Below, piece by piece: positions 38,633 through 47,282 of a DNA stretch of 64,000 bases. Every line of letters starts with the position of its first letter. Position 1 is the first letter of the stretch. The notes beneath the pieces are model-generated. The model had not been told where the DNA came from, ran no database searches, and saw only the letters and a list, made by a program, of their open reading frames with translations. This stretch comes from Atopobiaceae bacterium (GTDB taxonomy: Bacteria; Actinomycetota; Coriobacteriia; Coriobacteriales; Atopobiaceae), in NCBI GenBank assembly GCA_022655215.1, contig JALCUE010000002.1, positions 310,001 through 374,000 on the forward strand, given 5' to 3'. The position numbers and the translations under genes were made by a program.

Positions 38633-39289
38633 ATGGACTTCATCAACATGATCGTCGAGCTGCTCAAGAACCCGAAGGTCGCCATCGCGGGCTGGATCGC
38701 CGCGGGCCCCGTCACGGCCTACGGCCTCATCTTCCTGATCATCTTCATCGAGACGGGCGTCGTGGTCTTCCCGTTCCTGCCCGGCGACTCGCTGCTGTTC
38801 GCGGCCGGCTTCTTCGCGGCAGACCAGGCGCTCAACATCTTCGTCCTGCTCGGCGTCGCATGGGCGGCCGCCATCCTGGGCGACCAGTGCAACTTCTTCA
38901 TCGGTCACTTCTTCGGACAGAAGGTCATCGCCTCCGGCAAGGTCAAGTCCATGACGCCTGAGCGTATCGAGAAGAGCGAGGCGTTCCTCGACAAGTGGGG
39001 TGCGCTCGCCATCTTCCTGGGCCGCTTCTTCCCGTTCATCCGCACGTTCGTGCCGTTCCTCGCGGGCATGGGCGGCATGAAGTGGCACCACTTCTTTGCA
39101 TTCAACGTCCTGGGTGGCATCACCTGGTCGACCCTCTTCGTGCTGCTGGGATACTTCTTCGGCGGGATCCCCGTGGTGCAGGAGCACTTCGAGCTGGTCA
39201 TCGTCGGCATCGTGGGCGTCTCCATCATCCCGGCCGTGGTCGGCGCCGTGAAGGCGCACCAGAGCGCGAAGAGGTCCGCGGCCGAGTAG
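38633..39289 (+). CDS. DedA family membrane protein
   Basis: The 218-aa integral membrane protein has about five hydrophobic segments. Signature parts include IFIETGVVVFPFLPGDSLLF (with the conserved acidic residue and PGD), FFIGHFFGQKV, and the amphipathic RFFPFIRTFVPFLAGMGGM with conserved arginine. DedA/SNARE-associated (VTT domain) proteins help recycle undecaprenyl phosphate or translocate phospholipids and support envelope homeostasis. The gene follows the SRP RNA by about 110 bases and may be read from its own promoter. A 7-bp stem (39301-39307 with 39311-39317) lies just after the stop. Confidence 0.92.
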   Translation: MDFINMIVELLKNPKVAIAGWIAAGPVTAYGLIFLIIFIETGVVVFPFLPGDSLLFAAGFFAADQALNIFVLLGVAWAAAILGDQCNFFIGHFFGQKVIASGKVKSMTPERIEKSEAFLDKWGALAIFLGRFFPFIRTFVPFLAGMGGMKWHHFFAFNVLGGITWSTLFVLLGYFFGGIPVVQEHFELVIVGIVGVSIIPAVVGAVKAHQSAKRSAAE

Positions 39290-39381
39290 CCCGGCCACGC
39301 GCCATGTGCCACATGGCCAGCGCCTAGCACCGTTCGAGGTCCCTCCAGCGAGCCCATGATGCGCCTCGGACAGCTGCATGT

Positions 39382-39390
39382 TGGTATAAT
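39382..39390 (+). promoter_or_regulatory. Extended -10 promoter
   Basis: TGGTATAAT is a consensus extended -10 element (TGn plus TATAAT). It predicts a start near 39397 and a 64-base leader before the surface protein gene. No strong -35 is needed or seen. Confidence 0.65.
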
Positions 39391-39460
39391 CCTCCCATAT
39401 GTCTGATGTCTCCCGCGCGCGTCCGCGGCGGCGGGGACCGTTTCGAGGATGAGGTCGCAT

Positions 39461-41161
39461 ATGGGTCGCTCCACCAAGGGGATCGCCGCGATGGTCGATG
39501 CCCGCACGCTCCTCCGTCGCGTCCTCGTCTCGCTCGTGGTCGTGGTCGCGTCCGTCATGGTGCTGACCTGCGTCCCCACTCGCGCCCAGGCGGCCGAGAT
39601 GACCTTCTCGCAGATGACCGATCGCCTGACGACCCTCGAGGGATATGCCGACTCGTATGTCGCGAGCTCCTCCTCGAACGAGTACACGGCCCAGCAGCTC
39701 GTGCCCATGTACGTCCGCTCCGAGCGCTATGACAGTACCCAGTGGACCATCGTGGGCGGTGACCCCTCTGGCTTCATCGCCTACTGTGCGGAGCAGGACG
39801 CGGCCAACGGGACGGACGTCCAGGGCCTTCGCACCGCGGGGGACGAGAACGGCAACTTCACGCTGCCGAACGGTGACGTCATCGACATCATCCATCTGTT
39901 CGCGGTGATCAACGCCTACACGTTCGCCTCATCGGACACCTCCGCCGACCTCGGCGGCTGGGCGGGGGATGCCTGCCAGATGCTCGCGGAGAACAAGACG
40001 GTGACCGGCACGGCCGACGAGGTCTATGCGAAGGTCGCGCTCACGTTCGACACGCTGGGAAACTCCAACACCTTCGGGCGAGCCGATCTCATCGCCGATC
40101 TCGACGGATACAACCTGTCGCGCACGAAGGTCTCGAGCCCGTCGACCTCCTACGCGGCCCTCCTCGAGTCCTACTTCACTGCCGACCTCGATGACATCTC
40201 GAGGGTCCAGACCTTCGACTCGCTGCGCTTCCCCTCCGCCGTGTCCCGCTCCGGCTTCAGGACGGCCGTCACCAGCGCCTACTCGGAGAACGTCTACATC
40301 CAGGGCATCCATATCGGCTCCTTTCTCGAGATAGGAGGTCTCGAGGACTCCTATGGCGTCCGCGGAAGCACGTATGACCTCCAGCGCACGGCATGCCAGA
40401 ACGTCTTCGCCGATTACCTCGCGTCGTTCATGCCGGTCGTGGACTCCGTGACGGTCGATCCCGCCACGGCGTCCGTGGCGGTGGGCCATGACCAGACGTT
40501 CGTCTCCACGGTGTTGGGCGAGAACCGCCCGAGCCAGGACGTCACGTGGACCGTCGAGGGGGCCTCCAGCGCCGACACCACCATCGACGCCGACGGCACG
40601 CTCCACGTCGCCGCGGACGAGACCTCGACCACGCTCACGGTCACCGCGACGAGCGTGGTCGACGAGACCGAGTCCGCCTCGGCGACCGTCACCGTGCTTC
40701 ACCCCGCCGTCAACGGCGTGAGCGTCACGCCCACATCCACGAGCGTCACCACCGGCAGGGACGTCACCCTGACGGCGACGGTCGACGCCATCGACGGAGC
40801 CTCGACGGACGTCACGTGGACCGTCGAGGGGGCCTCCAGCGCCGAGACCACCATCGACGCCGACGGCACGCTCCACGTCGCCGCGGACGAGACCTCGACC
40901 GCGCTCACGGTCATCGCGACGAGCGTCTTCGACCCGACCGAGTCAGCCTCGGCGACCGTCACCGTGACGCCCGCCCCCAAGGTCATCCAGGTGGTGGAGG
41001 CAGTGGAGGACACGATCGGCGGAACGCTCGTCCCGCAGCCCTCCGAGTCCGCCACGCCCGAGACCGGCGACGGGACCTCTCCCGCGGACGTCCTTCTCGT
41101 GGCCGGCCTCGCCCTGCTCGCCACCTCGTCCGTCATGCGCCGCGCTCGCACCCATCGCTGA
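39461..41161 (+). CDS. Sortase-type surface protein with two Ig-like repeats
   Basis: The 566-aa secreted protein has a signal peptide (about 1-44, ending AQAAEM) and a novel N-terminal domain (about 45-325) with DLGGWAGDACQMLAE and GGDPSGFIAYCAEQDA that I cannot assign. Two Big-2/Ig-like domains (about 330-415 and 420-505) follow. The sorting signal TPETGD (about residue 530), a hydrophobic helix and RRARTHR end the protein. The TPETG motif deviates at the first position from LPxTG. ATG 39461 is preceded by GAGG at good spacing; ATG 39449 is an alternative. The extended -10 at 39382 drives it. The protein is probably wall-anchored by a sortase encoded elsewhere; its ligand is unknown. Confidence 0.75.
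   Translation: MGRSTKGIAAMVDARTLLRRVLVSLVVVVASVMVLTCVPTRAQAAEMTFSQMTDRLTTLEGYADSYVASSSSNEYTAQQLVPMYVRSERYDSTQWTIVGGDPSGFIAYCAEQDAANGTDVQGLRTAGDENGNFTLPNGDVIDIIHLFAVINAYTFASSDTSADLGGWAGDACQMLAENKTVTGTADEVYAKVALTFDTLGNSNTFGRADLIADLDGYNLSRTKVSSPSTSYAALLESYFTADLDDISRVQTFDSLRFPSAVSRSGFRTAVTSAYSENVYIQGIHIGSFLEIGGLEDSYGVRGSTYDLQRTACQNVFADYLASFMPVVDSVTVDPATASVAVGHDQTFVSTVLGENRPSQDVTWTVEGASSADTTIDADGTLHVAADETSTTLTVTATSVVDETESASATVTVLHPAVNGVSVTPTSTSVTTGRDVTLTATVDAIDGASTDVTWTVEGASSAETTIDADGTLHVAADETSTALTVIATSVFDPTESASATVTVTPAPKVIQVVEAVEDTIGGTLVPQPSESATPETGDGTSPADVLLVAGLALLATSSVMRRARTHR
40538..40966 (+). repeat. Two 159-bp near-identical repeats in Ig-like domains
   Basis: Positions 40538-40696 and 40808-40966 differ at 8 of 159 bases by my alignment (period 270). 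They encode DVTWTVEGASSA-type strands. Identity persists at third codon positions, so duplication or conversion was recent. Confidence 0.85.
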
Positions 41162-41609
41162 TCGGGGCGAGCGGCCCCTCTCATGGAGCGACCGTGAAGA
41201 GATGCCTCATGTCGACCGTCCATGGCGTCCGACATGCCGTCTGACCCCGTCGCGCATGGGGCCGTGGATTGAGGCTGAGGGATCTGGAGAGAAGAAGGTC
41301 AACGCACGCCCTTCTGACGAACATTCTTTCTGCGGTCGTCAGTAAAAAACCTCGTCGACGTAGGAGCGCCGTTCTCGTTTGGTCGGTCGGAAAACCTTTC
41401 CAGTGAGGAGAACCTTCTATCCAAGCTCGGAAGGGCGTGCAATCTGGCGGTGACCAGGTCTGGCCCCATCAGTGGGCATGAACCCTCCAAGGGATGACCT
41501 GGTATGAGATGGTCGCGCGGGCCTCCACGGACGCGCGACCATCCTCTTGTGAGGACGGGTCGAGACAGCGCGCGACAGCAGACGAGGACGTGCCCGCGCG
41601 CCGTCCGCG
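41162..41609. other. Intergenic region between convergent genes
   Basis: This 448-base stretch holds no convincing gene. It contains a 7-bp stem CATGTCG/CGACATG (41208-41240 area), an A+T-richer section (about 41320-41410) with no coding signal, and the strong hairpin at 41508-41543. Confidence 0.5.
41508..41543. terminator. Strong hairpin between convergent genes
   Basis: GATGGTCGCGCG (41508-41519) and CGCGCGACCATC (41532-41543) form a perfect 12-bp stem with a 12-base loop, 67 bases beyond the kinase gene stop. There is little T-tract on either side. It is likely a bidirectional stop or an mRNA 3'-end stabiliser. Confidence 0.5.
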
Positions 41610-42971
41610 CTACTTCTCCAGCAGCGGCAGCATTGCGTTCACCTGGAAGGTGTCGCCCTCGCGACGCATGGACACCGTGCCGTCATAGCGACCCACGATG
41701 CTCTCCACCGTGCGCCTGTCGGCGGGGGAGAGGGGGCCGTCCGCCCTGCCGTCATCCGCGCTCAGGTAGCACTCGAGGTGGATGGCCGCCATGCCCGCCC
41801 TCTCGCGCACGTCGAGCGCGATCGAGCGCAGGTCGGGGTCGTCCACGTCCCTCGTCGCGGAGACGATCGGGCTGAGCAGCGTGTCGAACAGCAGATAGAG
41901 GTCCTCGGGCGAGACGTGCGAGAGCGTGGTGCCGTCGACTAGGCAGGCCAGACTTATGCCGGACCTCTCGCAGATGAGGCTCCTCTCGGTGAGGATCACG
42001 TCGAGCGCCTCGTTCGCGGTCCGGATATGCGAGTCGTAGACGTCGAGCTCGCGGGCCACGTCGCCCAACAGCTCGCGGTCGACGCCCGAGTCCGCCGAGG
42101 AGAGCAGACGGATCACGTGGTGGCGCATGTCGTGGGCCCTCGCGTCGATCGCAGCGAGGTTCTCCCGCGACGTCTCGTAGCGATGGCGCTGCTCGTCCAT
42201 GAGGCGTCCGGCGACGTCGACCTCGGTTTCGAGCCGGCGGTTGTAGAGGAACTCGTATTCCATCGCGAGCACGAAGACGCATACGATGCCATGGTCCACG
42301 CGCAGCGCGACCAACATGGGGAGTGGGAGCGCATAGGACTCGAGCGTCTTGTTCACCACGTCGAACCCGATCACGGCGAAGAGCACCACCGCCACCATCG
42401 CGAGCATGTCCCTGCCCTCGATGCGGGTGAGGCCGTCATGATCGATCCTCTTGACCATGACCTGGTGGCATACGACATAGACGGCCACGGTGACGAGCAG
42501 GGACACCACCCACGAGATCACCTCGTCGGCGAGCGGCGTGCCCACGCTCCCCATGACGAGCTCGATCAGGGCGTCCGCGCTGCTCGCGATGTTCTGTACC
42601 GTGTAGCCTGCGGTGGCGCAGAACAGCACCGCCCAGAGGGAGGCGTCGCAGAGCACGGCCACCACGGCCGCGCAGACGAACAGGATCGCGGAGAAGAGCA
42701 CCAGCTGGGTCTGGAGCGAGTAGGCGCCCATGAGGGCGGGCGTGCCGACGCTGCCCACCCAGCTGCCCGCCGCCACGGCGCACACGATGGCGGCCGTGAC
42801 CAGGCAGGCTCGCAGGGCGAAGTGCGGTCTTCTCGGCAGCTTGTCCGCGAACATCCAGACCGCCACCGCGATCTGGACGATGGTGAACAGGGTGTCCGCG
42901 AACAGGGGTCCGCTCAGCTCCCATGCGCCGCCGATCATGCCGACGCCCGCGGGCGCGACCTCGCCCATCAC
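41610..42971 (-). CDS. GHKL-type sensor histidine kinase with degenerate ATPase site (TCS1)
   Basis: The 453-aa protein has six or seven N-terminal membrane helices (about 20-240). A dimerisation/phosphoacceptor segment with H280 in ARAHDMRHHVIRLL and the following helix TANEALDVILTER match AgrC-like kinases. The ATP-binding domain is abnormal. Where the paralogue at 44411 has LFGGALENAFDAV (N box), this protein has LFDTLLSPIVSAT, and the GFGIKTM glycine box is replaced by RRTVESIV. It may therefore be unable to autophosphorylate and may act as a pseudokinase or heterodimer partner. Its GTG start overlaps the TGA of the response regulator gene by four bases. Confidence 0.8.
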   Translation of the reverse strand: MMGEVAPAGVGMIGGAWELSGPLFADTLFTIVQIAVAVWMFADKLPRRPHFALRACLVTAAIVCAVAAGSWVGSVGTPALMGAYSLQTQLVLFSAILFVCAAVVAVLCDASLWAVLFCATAGYTVQNIASSADALIELVMGSVGTPLADEVISWVVSLLVTVAVYVVCHQVMVKRIDHDGLTRIEGRDMLAMVAVVLFAVIGFDVVNKTLESYALPLPMLVALRVDHGIVCVFVLAMEYEFLYNRRLETEVDVAGRLMDEQRHRYETSRENLAAIDARAHDMRHHVIRLLSSADSGVDRELLGDVARELDVYDSHIRTANEALDVILTERSLICERSGISLACLVDGTTLSHVSPEDLYLLFDTLLSPIVSATRDVDDPDLRSIALDVRERAGMAAIHLECYLSADDGRADGPLSPADRRTVESIVGRYDGTVSMRREGDTFQVNAMLPLLEK

Positions 42972-43684
42972 ACGCCACCGCCGAGATACTCGGCGATCCT
43001 CGCCAGTGCCCGCCTGCGCTCGACGAGGCCGATGGATATCGAGGAGCCGTCCTCCATGTCGAGCTTGGCGCCGGACACGCGCAGGATGCGCGCCATGTTG
43101 GCGAGCCGCGTGCCGGAGATGCGCACGAACGGCGCGTCCATGTCACGAAGCTCGGTCTCGATGCGGTCGAGGGCGCCCGTGACCTGAAGCGTGTCCCCTT
43201 CCATGAGGTGGAACCTCAGGTCGGAGCCGGAGGCGTGGACGTTCGTGATGTCGGGCACCTCCAGTACGCGCATGCCGTCGGCCGTGGCCACCGAGAGGGT
43301 CCTGTGGGCGTTCCGGGCGAGGACGCGCATGGCGTGGTCCATGCAGAGCGAGAAGACGCCGTACGAGGCGGACTTCACGATGAAGCCGAGGGCGTCCACG
43401 GAATAGCCCTGCATGGCGTACTGGGCGAGGTTGGTCACGAAGACCAGGGGGGTGTCGCAGTCGTCGGCGCGCAGGCGCTCGGCCGCCGCCAACCCGGTCT
43501 CGCCGGGGAGGTTCACGTCCAGGAAGACGAGGTCGGCATCCGCGGCGCGGGCGTCCAGGTCAGACGAGTCCAGAAGCCTGTCCACGGAGAAGGCCGTGTC
43601 GTGCTCGGCGGCGTATCGGGAGAGGTGCGACTGGAGGTTCTCGGCCTCGCTGTCCGTGTCCTCCACGATGAGGATGTCGTACAT
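42968..43684 (-). CDS. LytTR-family response regulator (TCS1)
   Basis: The 238-aa regulator has a receiver domain with MYDILIVEDTDSE and phosphoacceptor D56 in DLVFLDVNLPG. FVTNLAQYA follows, and the conserved lysine sits in FIVKSAS, with Ser where the paralogues have Pro. The LytTR DNA-binding domain (about 135-235) shows DITNVHASGSDLRFHLMEGD and FVRISGTRLANMARI. ATG 43684 follows GGGAGGT. The gene precedes and overlaps its kinase. Because that kinase seems defective, this regulator may be phosphorylated by a paralogous kinase. Confidence 0.85.
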   Translation of the reverse strand: MYDILIVEDTDSEAENLQSHLSRYAAEHDTAFSVDRLLDSSDLDARAADADLVFLDVNLPGETGLAAAERLRADDCDTPLVFVTNLAQYAMQGYSVDALGFIVKSASYGVFSLCMDHAMRVLARNAHRTLSVATADGMRVLEVPDITNVHASGSDLRFHLMEGDTLQVTGALDRIETELRDMDAPFVRISGTRLANMARILRVSGAKLDMEDGSSISIGLVERRRALARIAEYLGGGV

Positions 43685-43803
43685 GAGACCTCCCTTCCGG
43701 CTGTCCCGCATGCGCCGGCGACGTGTCCAGGTCCATTGATTCTACCGTACCGCCGCAGGGTGCGGACCCGTTCGGGACGCCACCTGAAAGGACGCGCCCC
43801 CCG

Positions 43804-44115
43804 TCAGAGGAGATCCCCATAGGAGCGCCTGCCGTTGAGGAAGTCATGGATGACGATGCGTCCCATGGTCTCGTCTACGGAATAGAAGATGAGGAAACTC
43901 CCGACGACGATCTTCCTGAACCCGCGTTCGGCGAGTCTGTCCTCCGCGGACAGGGGGCAGCACTTCGGGAGGCCTGCCACGTCGTCCACCCTGCTCATGA
44001 TGTCATCGAGGAGCCTGGCCGCAGCGGTGGGGGCGGCGAGGTCATCGGCTATGTAGTCGATGACCCCCGTCAGCTCCTCACGTGCGTTGGGCGTCCAGAC
44101 GACCTCAAAGGCCAT
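43804..44115 (-). CDS. Type II toxin, RelE/ParE superfamily
   Basis: The 103-aa protein opens FEVVWTPNAREELTGVIDYIADDLAAPTAAARLLDDI, a clear ParE/RelE helix pair, and ends with RKIVVGSFLIFYSVDETMGRIVIHDFLNGRRSY. The terminal RRSY segment matches the ParE/RelE C-terminus. The target (ribosome-bound mRNA or gyrase) cannot be told. Its start overlaps the antitoxin gene by 11 bases on the same strand. Order is antitoxin first, as in the module at 3243, but the sequences are different enough to be separate families. Confidence 0.78.
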   Translation of the reverse strand: MAFEVVWTPNAREELTGVIDYIADDLAAPTAAARLLDDIMSRVDDVAGLPKCCPLSAEDRLAERGFRKIVVGSFLIFYSVDETMGRIVIHDFLNGRRSYGDLL

Positions 44116-44371
44116 GGCGCTTCCTCAGGGCCTCGACGTCCGCGCGCATGTCGGAGTACTCCCCCGAGGCGTACTGGCGCTCGCTCCTGTCCAGCCGCGA
44201 GTGGAGCTCGCTGCGGATGGCCGCGAGCTCCATCGCATCCATCTGATCGGCCTTCACCAGGTAGAACTTGGGATAGCCGTTCTTCGTGACGAGAACGGGC
44301 TCCTCGGCCTTGTCGACGAGAGCCGAGACCTTGCCTGTGTCCTTGAGGTCCTTGATGGGAATCGTGGTCAT
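44105..44371 (-). CDS. Type II antitoxin, Phd/YefM-like
   Basis: The roughly 88-aa protein begins MTTIPIKDLKDTGKVSALVDKA with the next strand PVLVTKNGYPKFYLVKADQM, a textbook Phd/YefM DNA-binding fold, and has a charged C-terminal toxin-binding tail. Two adjacent ATGs (44374 and 44371) are possible; GGAGG spacing favours the second. The gene precedes the toxin and overlaps it. It lies only 33 bases from the end of the TCS2 kinase gene, so read-through from that operon is possible. Confidence 0.78.
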   Translation of the reverse strand: MTTIPIKDLKDTGKVSALVDKAEEPVLVTKNGYPKFYLVKADQMDAMELAAIRSELHSRLDRSERQYASGEYSDMRADVEALRKRHGL

Positions 44372-44410
44372 CATGCCCTCCAAGTCGAAGAAGATGGCCT
44401 GATCATACCA

Positions 44411-45751
44411 TCATGCATGTGACCGAGCGTCCGTGGGCAGGGGGATGAGCACGTTCAGGTAGAAGCGCTGGTCCTCGGCACCCATGGTCATGGTCCCGCC
44501 GTAACGGGCCACGATGTGCTGCATGGTCTTTATCCCGAACCCGTGGGCGGCCTCGTCCTCCTTGGTCGTCCGCGGCCGTCCGTTCTCGAACTCGATCGTG
44601 CCCTCGTAGTAGTTCTCGATGTGTATCGACACCATCCCGGCCACCTGGCGCACGAGCAGGCTGATGTTGCGGCGATCCTCGTCGTCGATGTCGGCCACGG
44701 CGTCGAACGCGTTCTCCAGGGCGCCACCGAACAGCGAGTAGAGGTCGGTGGGACTCATGAGGTCGAGTGCATGGCCGTCGGCGATGCAGGAGAGCGTGAT
44801 GTGCTCCTTCTCGCCCAGCAGGCGCTTCTCGGTGAGGATCACGTCGAGGGCGTCGTTGCCGGTCTTCACCGCCGAGTCGTAGATGCTCACCTCGCGGGCG
44901 ATGTCGTCGAGGAAGGCCTTGTCCACGGTCTGCGAGTCGCCCGAGCCCTCCTCCAGACGGCGGATCTGCTTCCTGATGTCGTGGCACCGGGCGTTGATGG
45001 CGTCGATGTTGCCGCGGCTCGCCTCGTACTGCCTCTCGCGGTCGGCCATGAGCCGCGCCATGGTGGCGGCCTCGGTGAGGAGATGACGGTTGTAGAGCAT
45101 CTCGAACTCCAGCATGAGGGCGTAGACGCAGATGGCGACCTGCGTCACGCGGAACACCACGTTGAAAGGCGTGGGCACGTTGTAGAGACGCACGTACTTG
45201 ACGGCCATGTCGTAGACGATGTTGATGAGGACCACCCCGAACACCAGACAGAAGCTGCCCTTTGAGGGGTCGATCTCGAGCTGCTTGTTGCCACGCTTGC
45301 GCAGCACGAAGTAGAAGGCCACGTAGGTCATCGAGCAGAAGATGACGGTGCGGGCGAGCGCGTTGCCGAGAAGACCGCGGCTCATCCCCGCCGAGCGCAG
45401 GCATATGCCGCAGAGCTCACCCAGGCCGCTGCCCAGGTTCTGCAGGGTGTAGCCCACCACCGCGCAGAACGACGCCGCCCACAGCGACGTGCGCGAGCAG
45501 AAGAGGACCATGACCACCAGGAACACGACGATGAGGGCGAAGTAGACCGCCATCGCGGCGAACACCTCCATGGTGTCCCCGCGCACGAGGTTGGTGATGG
45601 GGTTGGCGAGGTAGACGAACAGCACCGCCAACGATGCCGCCACGCGGGCCACATGGTGCGGCCGGGCCGGCAGCTGGGAGGCGAGCATGAGCGTGGGTGT
45701 GGAGAAGAGCGCCACGTTCAGGAGATAGGAGACGAGCGTCGAGAGGGTCAT
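44411..45751 (-). CDS. GHKL-type sensor histidine kinase (TCS2)
   Basis: The 446-aa sensor kinase has about six N-terminal membrane helices (residues 8-215) and no obvious ligand domain. The coiled segment carries phosphoacceptor H257 in NARCHDIRKQIRRLEE. TGNDALDVILTEKRLL follows. The HATPase_c_5-type domain is complete: N box LFGGALENAFDAV with N347, IHIENYYEG, and glycine box HGFGIKTMQHIVARYGG. It resembles AgrC/LytS-like kinases that respond to peptides or envelope signals; the signal is unknown. GGAGG precedes the ATG, 10 bases after the regulator stop. It is the only one of the three paralogues here with a fully conserved ATP site. Confidence 0.88.
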   Translation of the reverse strand: MTLSTLVSYLLNVALFSTPTLMLASQLPARPHHVARVAASLAVLFVYLANPITNLVRGDTMEVFAAMAVYFALIVVFLVVMVLFCSRTSLWAASFCAVVGYTLQNLGSGLGELCGICLRSAGMSRGLLGNALARTVIFCSMTYVAFYFVLRKRGNKQLEIDPSKGSFCLVFGVVLINIVYDMAVKYVRLYNVPTPFNVVFRVTQVAICVYALMLEFEMLYNRHLLTEAATMARLMADRERQYEASRGNIDAINARCHDIRKQIRRLEEGSGDSQTVDKAFLDDIAREVSIYDSAVKTGNDALDVILTEKRLLGEKEHITLSCIADGHALDLMSPTDLYSLFGGALENAFDAVADIDDEDRRNISLLVRQVAGMVSIHIENYYEGTIEFENGRPRTTKEDEAAHGFGIKTMQHIVARYGGTMTMGAEDQRFYLNVLIPLPTDARSHA

Positions 45752-45761
45752 GAGTCCTCCC

Positions 45762-46469
45762 TCATCTGCTGCTGCCGTAGTAGTCGGTGAGGGCCTCCAG
45801 GGTCTCCTTGCGTCTCGTGCGGCTGATGGTGACCTCGTCGCCGTTCGACATGGTCATGGTGGGTCCGTCGACCGAGCGGATGTGGTCGAGGTTCACGAGG
45901 TGACTGTTCGAGACCCTCACGAAGCGGCCCTCCTCGAGCTCCTCCTCCAGCTTGGCGAGGCTCCCGCGCAGCTCGAGCGTCCTGTCCTCGAGATGGAACT
46001 CGAGGTCGTGGCCATGTACCTCCACGTAGACGAGGGAGGCGTAGGGGATGACGTGTGCCCCCTGCTTCGTGGTGATGCATACGTTGCCCTCGCCCTTGCG
46101 GTCGAGGATCCTCAGCGCGCGGTCGAGCCGCATCGAGAACGCGTGGTAGCTCACGGGCTTGAGCAGGAAGTCGAGCGCCCCCACCTCATAGCCGTTGACG
46201 GCGTACTGGGCGAGGTTGGTCACGAAGATGACGAGGGTGTCCTCGTCGTAGGCGCGCAGCAGCTGCGCGGCCTCCATGCCGTCGATTCCGGGCAGGCCTA
46301 TGTCCATGAAGATGAGGTCGTAGGGCTGCTTGGAACCTATGAACTCGAAGGCGGTCTTGAGCCAGGTCACGTCGAACTCGAGACCATGCGCCTCGGCGTA
46401 GCGGTCGAGATGCGAGCGGAGGTTCGCGGCCATGTCAGGCTCGTCCTCGATCATGAGAAACCGATACAT
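45762..46469 (-). CDS. LytTR-family response regulator (TCS2)
   Basis: The 235-aa protein has a receiver (MYRFLMIEDEPD, phosphoacceptor D56 in DLIFMDIGLPG, FVTNLAQYAVNGYE, conserved FLLKPVSYH) and a LytTR domain (about 135-230) with SLVYVEVHGHDLEFHLEDR and FVRVSNSHLVNLDHIRSV. ATG 46469 follows GGGGAGGT. It is the first gene of the TCS2 operon and is divergent from the lipoprotein-GH3 unit that starts at 46721, so that unit is a likely target. A TATAGT -10 on its strand lies at 46525-46530. Confidence 0.9.
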   Translation of the reverse strand: MYRFLMIEDEPDMAANLRSHLDRYAEAHGLEFDVTWLKTAFEFIGSKQPYDLIFMDIGLPGIDGMEAAQLLRAYDEDTLVIFVTNLAQYAVNGYEVGALDFLLKPVSYHAFSMRLDRALRILDRKGEGNVCITTKQGAHVIPYASLVYVEVHGHDLEFHLEDRTLELRGSLAKLEEELEEGRFVRVSNSHLVNLDHIRSVDGPTMTMSNGDEVTISRTRRKETLEALTDYYGSSR

Positions 46470-46524
46470 GTGACCTCCCCGTCTGCTCGTCGGACGTGCG
46501 TCGTCCGTCCCCTCTTTCGTGTCG

Positions 46525-46677
46525 ACTATATCCAATCCCCGTGCGTTTTCCGCCCGACTCCGGAGACGGGCGAGGGGAACGGCCGCTTGCGGAAGTCCGG
46601 GTGCGAGTTGTGACGCTTCGAGTACAGTCTGCGTTCTCGTTCCTGTACGGAGCCTGCATGCGTGGAAGATTCGAATC
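46525..46677. promoter_or_regulatory. Divergent control region of TCS2 and lipoprotein/GH3 unit
   Basis: On the minus strand TATAGT (46525-46530) is a good -10 for TCS2. Toward the lipoprotein gene, GTACAG (46622-46627) and CTGTAC (46643-46648) form an inverted repeat with a 15-base spacer, about two helical turns centre to centre, and GATTCGAATC (46668-46677) is a perfect palindrome. LytTR or other regulators could bind here. Confidence 0.4.
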
Positions 46678-46720
46678 GAAGGAGCCTGCCGAGGTGGCGG
46701 GCGTGACGGAAGGTGGACAT

Positions 46721-47182
46721 ATGAACAAGGGACTAGTGGTTGCGGGGGCGCTGGCGTGCGTGCTGGCGATGCCCCTCGCGGGATGCGGGTCGTCATCGGG
46801 CTCGAGCGCGTCGACGTCCACGTCGGCGGCCTCGACCTCAGCCGCAACGAGCTCGTTCGATGCGGTGAGCTTCTATCAGGGCCAGTGGCGCGGGTCGGTC
46901 GAGATCACCGGCCAGACCGTCTACGGCACGGCCGGCGGCAACGAGCAGATGCTCGACGTCAACCTCGAGGCGGACGGCACCTGCACGGTGAAGCCCCTCG
47001 CGGCCCACGCCGACCTTCTCGATGACTCGGGCACCTGGGAGGGGACCGCGGATGAGGTGACGCTGCACCTCACGAAGGGTGACGTCACCCTCAAGGTGGT
47101 GGACAAGGCCACGCTCACCGGCACGGCCTCCGACTTCGGCATCACCGACTTCGACACCATCAACTTCGACTTCTACGGCTAG
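46721..47182 (+). CDS. Small lipoprotein of unknown function
   Basis: The 153-aa protein has a lipoprotein signal peptide with lipobox LAGC (cysteine about 22) and a Ser/Thr/Ala linker (23-45). A compact beta-rich domain follows, with YQGQWRGSVEIT, DVNLEADGTCTVKP, GTWEGTADEVTLHL and TDFDTINFDFYG. The pattern suggests a small beta-barrel of the kind that follows one 'W.G' strand with antiparallel hairpins, but I cannot name a family. GGAAGGTGG precedes the ATG. It is divergent from TCS2 and 100 bases upstream of a GH3 lipoprotein gene, probably in one transcript. A binding or accessory role for that enzyme is inference. Confidence 0.7.
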   Translation: MNKGLVVAGALACVLAMPLAGCGSSSGSSASTSTSAASTSAATSSFDAVSFYQGQWRGSVEITGQTVYGTAGGNEQMLDVNLEADGTCTVKPLAAHADLLDDSGTWEGTADEVTLHLTKGDVTLKVVDKATLTGTASDFGITDFDTINFDFYG

Positions 47183-47282
47183 GAAGACGCGCCCGACACG
47201 GGTGCGGACCAGGGGGCGGGCGCAAAGCCCGGCACGTGCATGGACGGCACCACCACACGCATGCAGACCTTAAGGAGAGAAG

